From Aedoeadaptatus coxii (lineage in GTDB: Bacteria > Bacillota > Clostridia > Tissierellales > Peptoniphilaceae): a stretch of 64,000 nucleotides of DNA. A program made the translations under genes and the position numbers. Location of the stretch: positions 186,001 to 250,000 of the forward strand of contig NZ_KQ960182.1 of assembly GCF_001553115.1 (NCBI RefSeq). Reading direction: 5' to 3'. A model generated the notes under the pieces. That model saw nothing but the letters and a program-made list of their open reading frames with translations, made no database searches and was not told the origin of the DNA. Below are positions 58,832-64,000 of this stretch, in pieces (within the stretch, counting starts at the first letter, position 1; each line of letters begins with the position of its first letter).

Positions 58832-60016
58832 ACTATTCTCTCTTTTTATTTTCTCTTTTAATGCTTCTTGATGATGACGTTTCGCGAGTTCGTATTGTTC
58901 TTCAAATCGGAGATCTCTGCGTTGACGGGCAATTTCAAACAATCCCATGGCGGTAAAACCGAAGACCGTCGTAATGACCATGTCGTCTTTTAAACCTTCT
59001 TCAATCAGCGATGTAATATCTTTTCGCTCGCCTTCGTCCATTCCATGAACAAAATCCACGACGATCATACCGCTTAAATTGCGAAGCTTAATGTGTTTTA
59101 CGAGCATCTCCGCCGCTTCTCTATTTAATCGGCGGCGCATATCGCTAAAGGAGCCGCTCTTTTTAACCGATCCGCTGTTAACGTCGATGACCTGACACGC
59201 TTCCGCCGTATTAATTACAATGTTTCCACCGCTCGGCAGTGCTACGGTTTTTGAAAAAATGGCATTAAATTTGCTGCGCCATTTCGCCATGGAACGAATG
59301 CTGAAGGAAGGATCTACGATAATGTTTCGATCCTCGCCTATACGCTCTTTAAACCGCTTATCGTTGATTACCACCGGAAGATCCCCGTGCTTGGAAAGAA
59401 TATCCAAACCATGATCCTGCGTTCGCAGCAACTTGGTCGGCGGTAAAAATTGTCTGCTTTTTTCGATGGTGTCGTAAATATCGTAGAGATAAGAAAACTC
59501 ACGATCTAAGTGGCTTCTGTCGCAAATAGCGGCTTCTGTTCGAATAATCATACCTCTATCCCAGGAAAGGGACTTCGCCCATTCTTTTAACGCGTTACGA
59601 ATGGATTCATCGTCGATTTTTTTCGATAAGCGCACGCCGCGGCTTTCCGGCAAGAGTACCAAATATTCTCCTCTCAGGGAATAATCTAAACTTAACACCG
59701 CCCGTTTTTCGCGAAGGGGCATTTTCTTTACCTCTACGATCACCGTGTCGCCGCCTTTTATTTTTTCTCGATACTCTTTAGGGTAGATGTTTTTCATGGG
59801 CAAATAGCCCGTGTCCCTGTGGCCGAAATCGACGAAAGCGCAGTCCATAGCGGGCAGAACGTTTTTGACATAACCCCTGTAAATATTGCCCACTTGTGAA
59901 TCTTTTGAAAGTAAGTGGACCGCCGTTATTTCATCGCCTTGAATGAGCCCGATGAGACTCGGTGCTTCTCCGTCGATAAAGAGATAGTCCCTAGAGTTGT
60001 ACTTCAAGATCGTCAC
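58826..60016 (-). CDS. rng: RNase E/G family ribonuclease
   Basis: An S1-like RNA-binding region comes first (VGNIYRGYVKNVLPAMDCAFVDFG, GYLPMKNIYP). The catalytic half has VINDKRFKERIGED, EACQVIDVNSGSVKKSGSF with the first metal-binding Asp, and LSGMIVVDFVHGMDEGERKD with the second. The Zn-link cysteines that usually follow are missing, and the protein stops soon after FTAMGLFEIARQR, so it is short (about 395 residues). The start lies inside the previous gene; GTG at 60016 is used here and TTG at 60007 is equally possible. It should process or degrade RNA. Confidence 0.9.
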   Translation of the reverse strand: MTILKYNSRDYLFIDGEAPSLIGLIQGDEITAVHLLSKDSQVGNIYRGYVKNVLPAMDCAFVDFGHRDTGYLPMKNIYPKEYREKIKGGDTVIVEVKKMPLREKRAVLSLDYSLRGEYLVLLPESRGVRLSKKIDDESIRNALKEWAKSLSWDRGMIIRTEAAICDRSHLDREFSYLYDIYDTIEKSRQFLPPTKLLRTQDHGLDILSKHGDLPVVINDKRFKERIGEDRNIIVDPSFSIRSMAKWRSKFNAIFSKTVALPSGGNIVINTAEACQVIDVNSGSVKKSGSFSDMRRRLNREAAEMLVKHIKLRNLSGMIVVDFVHGMDEGERKDITSLIEEGLKDDMVITTVFGFTAMGLFEIARQRRDLRFEEQYELAKRHHQEALKEKIKRENSL

Positions 60017-60674
60017 CGTCCCAGCTTCGCAGTCTCCTAATTTGGATAAAATCCACATCTACATCCGTCGATTCAAAAAGGCCTGCGAGTAATCGATCCG
60101 GCCTGAGGTTTCCTTCACTACCGGCTCGCAGGGTGGCATAAAGGCCATAACCCTCCTCTTCATCTTTCCAATTTAAGGATAGGATGCCCGACTTAATATC
60201 TTCGTCTACGATAATCCGCTTGCGCCCCTTTTTCTTACGTCGCTTCACGAGAATTTCTTCTCGCTTCATAGCGTCGTCGATAATGGTTTCTAAGTGCTTT
60301 CGATCGGGATAAAATTCTTCAGGAAAGAACATTCGGTATTCCGTCTTTTTAATGCGCTCAAAAACCGATTGCTTGTCGAAATCGGGCGTCACTTCCATGA
60401 TCTCCAACCCGCGGGGCAACTCGCGATTCAAAGCATCTTTCAATTCCCCAAAAGGATAGTCGTCTTCCACTTCCAGATCCATTACTTCAAATTCGCTTTC
60501 CATTCCCACGCTTAAAGGTTGGGCGATGGAAAGTTTTTGGTGTGGATTAAATCCCTCGGACCACAATACTGGGATTTCCGCCCGTTGAATGGCGCGAGTA
60601 AAGACGCGCAGAGTATCCAAATGGGAAATGAACTTGATCATTCCCATTTTTTTAAATGCCAGTCTTAGTTCCAT
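59991..60674 (-). CDS. TIGR03936-family (DUF2344) radical-SAM-associated protein
   Basis: The 227-residue protein begins MELRLAFKKMGMIKFISHLD, followed by RVFTRAIQRAEIPVLWSEGFNPHQKLSIAQPLSVGMES (in parts), the signature of this family. It is almost always encoded beside, or fused to, the TIGR03960 radical SAM protein, as here with a 23-base overlap. ATG at 60674 follows GGGGTG. Its biochemical role is unknown; association with RNase E/G and ribosomal genes suggests RNA or ribosome-related work, which is inference. Confidence 0.9.
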   Translation of the reverse strand: MELRLAFKKMGMIKFISHLDTLRVFTRAIQRAEIPVLWSEGFNPHQKLSIAQPLSVGMESEFEVMDLEVEDDYPFGELKDALNRELPRGLEIMEVTPDFDKQSVFERIKKTEYRMFFPEEFYPDRKHLETIIDDAMKREEILVKRRKKKGRKRIIVDEDIKSGILSLNWKDEEEGYGLYATLRAGSEGNLRPDRLLAGLFESTDVDVDFIQIRRLRSWDGDDLEVQL

Positions 60675-62505
60675 TGAAGACACCCCACATTTCGCAATTT
60701 TCTATGCCGCAACGATTACATCCCTTGCGGCAATCTTTCGTCGTATCTCCAACTTTTGATTTTTCAAATTCTTTCCAGAGATATTCTTTTTTCACGCCGA
60801 TGTCGATAAAATCCCACGGAAGTATTTCGTCGCGATCTCTCCGGCGATTGGCGTAGAAATCTCCGTCGATTCCCGCTTCTTCCATGGCCTCGACCCAGCG
60901 ATCATAATGGAAAAATTCGCTCCATCCGTCGAAAATTTGGCCTTTTTCGTAAGCCTTTAATATCAGTTTACCGATGCGGCGATCTCCCCTTGCGAGGACC
61001 GCTTCCATTCGAGAAACATAAGGCTCGTGGTACTGAAATTTCACTTTCGGATCCCGCACCACTTCCTTTACGCCGCGAATTTTTTCAAAGAACTCCTCAA
61101 GGGTATCCTGGCCTACCCACTGAAACGGCGTAAAGCCTTTAGGTACAAAGCAAGATGCCGATGCCGTCACGCGGAAATTTCCCTTTATGTCTTCTTTCGG
61201 ACGACTGAAAAATTCATTTTTTACCTTATAAGCCAAGTGGGCGATGCCTAAAACATCTTCCATGGTTTCGCCCGGCAAGCCGATCATAAAGTAAAGTTTA
61301 ATGCGACTCCAACCTTCGTCGAAAACGGAACGCACAACGCGCATTAAATCTTCTTCCGTCACATTTTTATTGATTACATCACGCATCCGTTGACTGCCTG
61401 CTTCGGGAGCGAAGGTAAGGCCGCTTTTGCGAACTTTCTCGATCTCTCTGAGAACGTCGACGATAAAGCTGTCCAGGCGTAGAGACGGAAGACTGATTCC
61501 GATATTTTCATTTTCATAGCGATCCGTCAGCTTTTCCACGAGGGGCATGAGCTGGGTGTAATCGCAGGAAGATAAACTGGTTAGGGAAATTTCGTCGTAT
61601 CCCGTGTTTTTTAAAATAGACGAAGCTCTTTCCAATAAAGTATCCACGTTTTTTTCACGAATAGGCCGATACATCATTCCCGCCTGGCAAAAACGGCAGC
61701 CTTGGGTGCAACCTCTAAATAATTCGAGAACCGCACGATCGTGTACCGTTTCTAAAAAGGGAACGATTTGACGATCCAATTGAAATACCTCGTTCATGTC
61801 GTGAATGCGCACGCGCTTGATGATGTCCTTCGCTTCTTTCACTATTGGGCGATGGGAGGCGATGAGCCCTTCTTCGTTATAGGTCACTTCATAAAACGAT
61901 GGAACATAAACACCTTCTAAGGTGGCGAGGGTCTTCAAACATTCCTCTCTCGTAAGTCCCTTTTCGCGCCCTTCTTTTAATAAGTCCAATACTTTAATAT
62001 TGAGCGCTTCTCCTTCGCCGATTAAGAAGCAATCCATAAAATCGGCGAGAGGTTCCGGCGTTGTGGCGCAAGGACCGCCTGCTACGACGATGGGATCTTC
62101 CTCCCCGCGATCTTTTGCCAAAATGGGAATGCCGCCAAGATCGAGCATGTACAAAATGTTCGTGTAGCTCATTTCATATTGCAGCGTAAAGCCTACCACG
62201 TCGAATTCCGAAAGGGGCGTCTTAGTTTCCAAGCTGTATAGGGGGATGCCCTCTCGCTTCATTTCCTCCATCATATCCGGCCAAGGGGCAAAGACCCGTT
62301 CACATGCATATTCCGTAGAGTTCATGGCGAAATAAAGTATGTGCATGCCTAAATGACTCATGCCGACTTCATAAACATCCGGAAAACAGAAAGCAAAACG
62401 CAAGGTCGGGTCATCTTTTTGAATGCTGTTTAATTCACCGCCGATGTAACGGGCGGGCTTTTCAACTTTCTTCAGACATTTTTCCAGTTGACTCCCTTTA
62501 ATCAT
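60652..62505 (-). CDS. TIGR03960-family B12-binding-domain radical SAM protein
   Basis: The 617-residue protein has an N-terminal cobalamin-binding-like region (FCFPDVYEVGMSHLGMHILY) that may or may not bind B12. The radical SAM cluster motif RGCTQGCRFCQAGMMYRPIR lies at about 264-283 and is followed by SLTSLSSCDYTQL, GISLPSLRLDSF and FAPEAGSQRMRDVINK. The C-terminus has a CRKGCNRCGIENC cluster motif, possibly for a second Fe-S centre. ATG at 62505 follows GGAGATGTT. It is paired with the TIGR03936 gene. The substrate is unknown. Confidence 0.93.
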   Translation of the reverse strand: MIKGSQLEKCLKKVEKPARYIGGELNSIQKDDPTLRFAFCFPDVYEVGMSHLGMHILYFAMNSTEYACERVFAPWPDMMEEMKREGIPLYSLETKTPLSEFDVVGFTLQYEMSYTNILYMLDLGGIPILAKDRGEEDPIVVAGGPCATTPEPLADFMDCFLIGEGEALNIKVLDLLKEGREKGLTREECLKTLATLEGVYVPSFYEVTYNEEGLIASHRPIVKEAKDIIKRVRIHDMNEVFQLDRQIVPFLETVHDRAVLELFRGCTQGCRFCQAGMMYRPIREKNVDTLLERASSILKNTGYDEISLTSLSSCDYTQLMPLVEKLTDRYENENIGISLPSLRLDSFIVDVLREIEKVRKSGLTFAPEAGSQRMRDVINKNVTEEDLMRVVRSVFDEGWSRIKLYFMIGLPGETMEDVLGIAHLAYKVKNEFFSRPKEDIKGNFRVTASASCFVPKGFTPFQWVGQDTLEEFFEKIRGVKEVVRDPKVKFQYHEPYVSRMEAVLARGDRRIGKLILKAYEKGQIFDGWSEFFHYDRWVEAMEEAGIDGDFYANRRRDRDEILPWDFIDIGVKKEYLWKEFEKSKVGDTTKDCRKGCNRCGIENCEMWGVFNGTKTGI

Positions 62506-62536
62506 AACATCTCCTTTCTGTTATCCTTCTTCGTTC

Positions 62537-64000
62537 CTATTCCGTATCCAACCCCGTTTCCATGGGGAGGGTTTCATCTTTTACTTCTTTATAGAATCCG
62601 AAATATTGGGCCATAATTTGCTGCATGATCGGGCCGCAGTTACCTCCGTTACCCCCTTGGAATAAGACGATGGATACGGCGATCTCAGGGTTATCTGCCG
62701 GCGCATAACCTACTTGCCATGCAAAGGCATCGTAGGTTTCTCCCGTATAGGGGTTTGCCCCTGCCCGTTCCGCACTTCCCGTCTTCATGGCAATTTCCAC
62801 GGGGAAATCCTTAAACAGACTTTCATTGACTCCCGACAAGGCGACGAGTTTCATCCCCTTGCGAATCTCTTTATAATACTTCGGCTTCAAGCCTACATCT
62901 TCTACTTTTCTATTCTTCTTCGGGCCGTCGTGAAGAATCGTCAAAGGATAGAGTTTACCGCCATTGGCTAGGGACATGGCGTAACGACAAATTTCCACCG
63001 GTGTATAAGCATTGGATCCCTGTCCAATGACGATGTTCATCGTATCGGCCATACTCCACTTCGCCTGATCGATATAAGTGTATTTCAATAGATCGGCCAA
63101 GGGAACCCGTTGATCTTTTCCCTTGACGTCAGGTTCTACATGAAGATCTTTTAGGAAATTATAGACTTCGTCACGGGTCATCGCCTTTTTTGCATCCAAC
63201 GACGCCACGATTTTTTCGATAATCTCCTTCCGCTCTTTTTCAGAACGAATGGTAGGCATGTATAGTTTTTCATTTTCTTTTAAGTGGCGACGCAATAGCG
63301 CTTTAAGGGTCGTGTTCTTCGATTGGGGATCGGGTACAATACCCTTCGATTCTTTCGGAATTTTAATTTCAAGACCGGTGGTCTCCGACAAACCGAAGCG
63401 CTTCGCCATGTTTGCAACATCTTTCGACGATACCTGAATGCCGAGGTCTTTACCGGCCCGTTGATCTTCGCCGAGGCCCAGCGAATAGAAGTAATAGTTA
63501 CAGGAGTCGCGTAATGCGTAAGCCAACGTTTCGGCTCCGTGTACTTGGCGGCTTTGATTCCAAAGCCAGCAGCCGAAAACCTGCTTTCCGACTTCCACAT
63601 ATCCCCCGTCCTGAATAGCCATATCGGGATTCAGGCCTTTTTCAAGGGCTGCCGATGCCGTTACCATTTTAAAAATACTACCCGGCTGAATAGCCGATTG
63701 AGTGGCAATATTGTAAAGGGGACGAGGTGCCAATTGATTGTCTTCTTCTTTCGGCTTTAGACTTTCCCAGGCCGAGGGCGTAATGCCTTTGGCAAACATA
63801 TTCGGATCATAAGAAGGATAATTGGCCAGAGCCAACACTTCTCCTGTGTGTACATCGGTTACGACAACCGCACCGCTTAATGCGTTTTTAAAGGTTGTTC
63901 CCTTGTTGCGGCTCGTCAAATAATTATAATGTCCCCAAGGAGATTGATAGGGCTCACCGGTACGAATTTGCTTCAGCACCGTAGCCAAACTTTCTTCCGC
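62537..64000 (-). CDS. mrdA: Penicillin-binding protein 2-type transpeptidase, C-terminal part (runs off right edge)
   Basis: The gene enters from beyond 64000 and ends at 62537. The transpeptidase domain is complete: the catalytic Ser in QPGSIFKM (the SxxK box), SCN in RDSCNYYFY and KTGS in IAMKTGSAERAG. SGAVVVTDVHTGEVLALANYPSYDPN is the usual beginning of the domain, and an insert of about 90 residues lies between the SxN box and the region before KTG (QSKNTTLKALLRRHL onward). It cross-links peptidoglycan during elongation. The N-terminal membrane part is missing. The PBP2/MrdA label is by sequence style, and SpoVD/PbpB remain possible. Confidence 0.85.
   Translation of the reverse strand, partial: AEESLATVLKQIRTGEPYQSPWGHYNYLTSRNKGTTFKNALSGAVVVTDVHTGEVLALANYPSYDPNMFAKGITPSAWESLKPKEEDNQLAPRPLYNIATQSAIQPGSIFKMVTASAALEKGLNPDMAIQDGGYVEVGKQVFGCWLWNQSRQVHGAETLAYALRDSCNYYFYSLGLGEDQRAGKDLGIQVSSKDVANMAKRFGLSETTGLEIKIPKESKGIVPDPQSKNTTLKALLRRHLKENEKLYMPTIRSEKERKEIIEKIVASLDAKKAMTRDEVYNFLKDLHVEPDVKGKDQRVPLADLLKYTYIDQAKWSMADTMNIVIGQGSNAYTPVEICRYAMSLANGGKLYPLTILHDGPKKNRKVEDVGLKPKYYKEIRKGMKLVALSGVNESLFKDFPVEIAMKTGSAERAGANPYTGETYDAFAWQVGYAPADNPEIAVSIVLFQGGNGGNCGPIMQQIMAQYFGFYKEVKDETLPMETGLDTE

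Noticed and set aside
1-64000. CRISPR arrays, tRNA, rRNA, prophage or insertion sequences
   Set aside because: No regularly spaced repeats, cloverleaf-like stretches, integrases or transposases were seen on either strand.

Overview
The window reads as chromosomal DNA of a strictly anaerobic, low-to-mid GC Gram-positive bacterium. The best fit is a Tissierellia/Clostridia relative (Peptoniphilaceae-like); this is inference from gene content, as no rRNA is present. Pointers are a pyruvate:ferredoxin oxidoreductase, the oxygen-independent (CbiK/CbiG/CbiD) cobalamin route, HPr kinase, Pst/PhoPR, ribosomal protein L27 with a cleavable N-terminus beside its protease Prp, DUF1292 and the RsfS-YqeK-NadD-YhbY-Obg order. 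Nearly everything lies on the minus strand; only glmS and pyc are on plus. No transposon, phage, CRISPR array, tRNA or rRNA was seen.

Region by region (minus-strand operons run from high to low coordinates). 1-3.35 kb: der-plsY-gpsA and an HlyD-like membrane protein cut by the window edge, behind a clear promoter. 3.37-10.4 kb: a nine-gene operon from a RelA/SpoT-domain synthetase through msrA, a dipeptidase, DUF1292, a radical SAM protein, a P-loop protein, a 29-residue membrane peptide and a DUF6648-like protein to glyA and its terminator. 10.4-13.4 kb: a cytoplasmic parvulin (minus) and glmS (plus) preceded by a glmS ribozyme. 13.4-14.4 kb: an exported SLH-domain protein. 14.5-26.9 kb: a compact 17-gene anaerobic cobalamin operon, cbiB-cbiK-cbiL-cobD-cbiC-cbiD-cbiE-cbiT-cbiF-cbiG-cbiH-cbiJ-Cys-rich protein-cobT-cobU-cobS-cobC, divergent from pyruvate carboxylase (27.0-30.5 kb).

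30.5-39.5 kb is phosphate uptake and control: pstS (with a PhoP-box-like repeat and a terminator behind it), pstC, pstA, pstB, phoU, phoP, phoR, then a second two-component system with a small membrane protein. 39.7-46.1 kb looks AT-richer by eye and more accessory. It holds a polar amino-acid ABC transporter carrying a DUF169 gene, an acidic membrane-anchored protein, a secreted-protein gene split by an in-frame TGA, and a small operon of a 22-codon cationic ORF plus two paralogous membrane proteins behind a strong promoter with palindromes. 46.2-49.7 kb is PFOR.

49.8-64 kb is core: hprK, uvrC, a ComEA-like protein, ridA, rsfS, an LCP protein, yqeK, nadD, yhbY, obg, then rpmA-prp-rplU with a leader, an RNase E/G homologue, the TIGR03936/TIGR03960 radical-SAM pair and a truncated penicillin-binding protein. 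The parts least explained by known families are the 45.3-45.9 kb operon, the TGA-interrupted gene at 44.0-44.7 kb and the mini-protein at 5.2 kb. Start codons were re-chosen by ribosome-binding site where the longest frame was implausible. No computation or database search was run.
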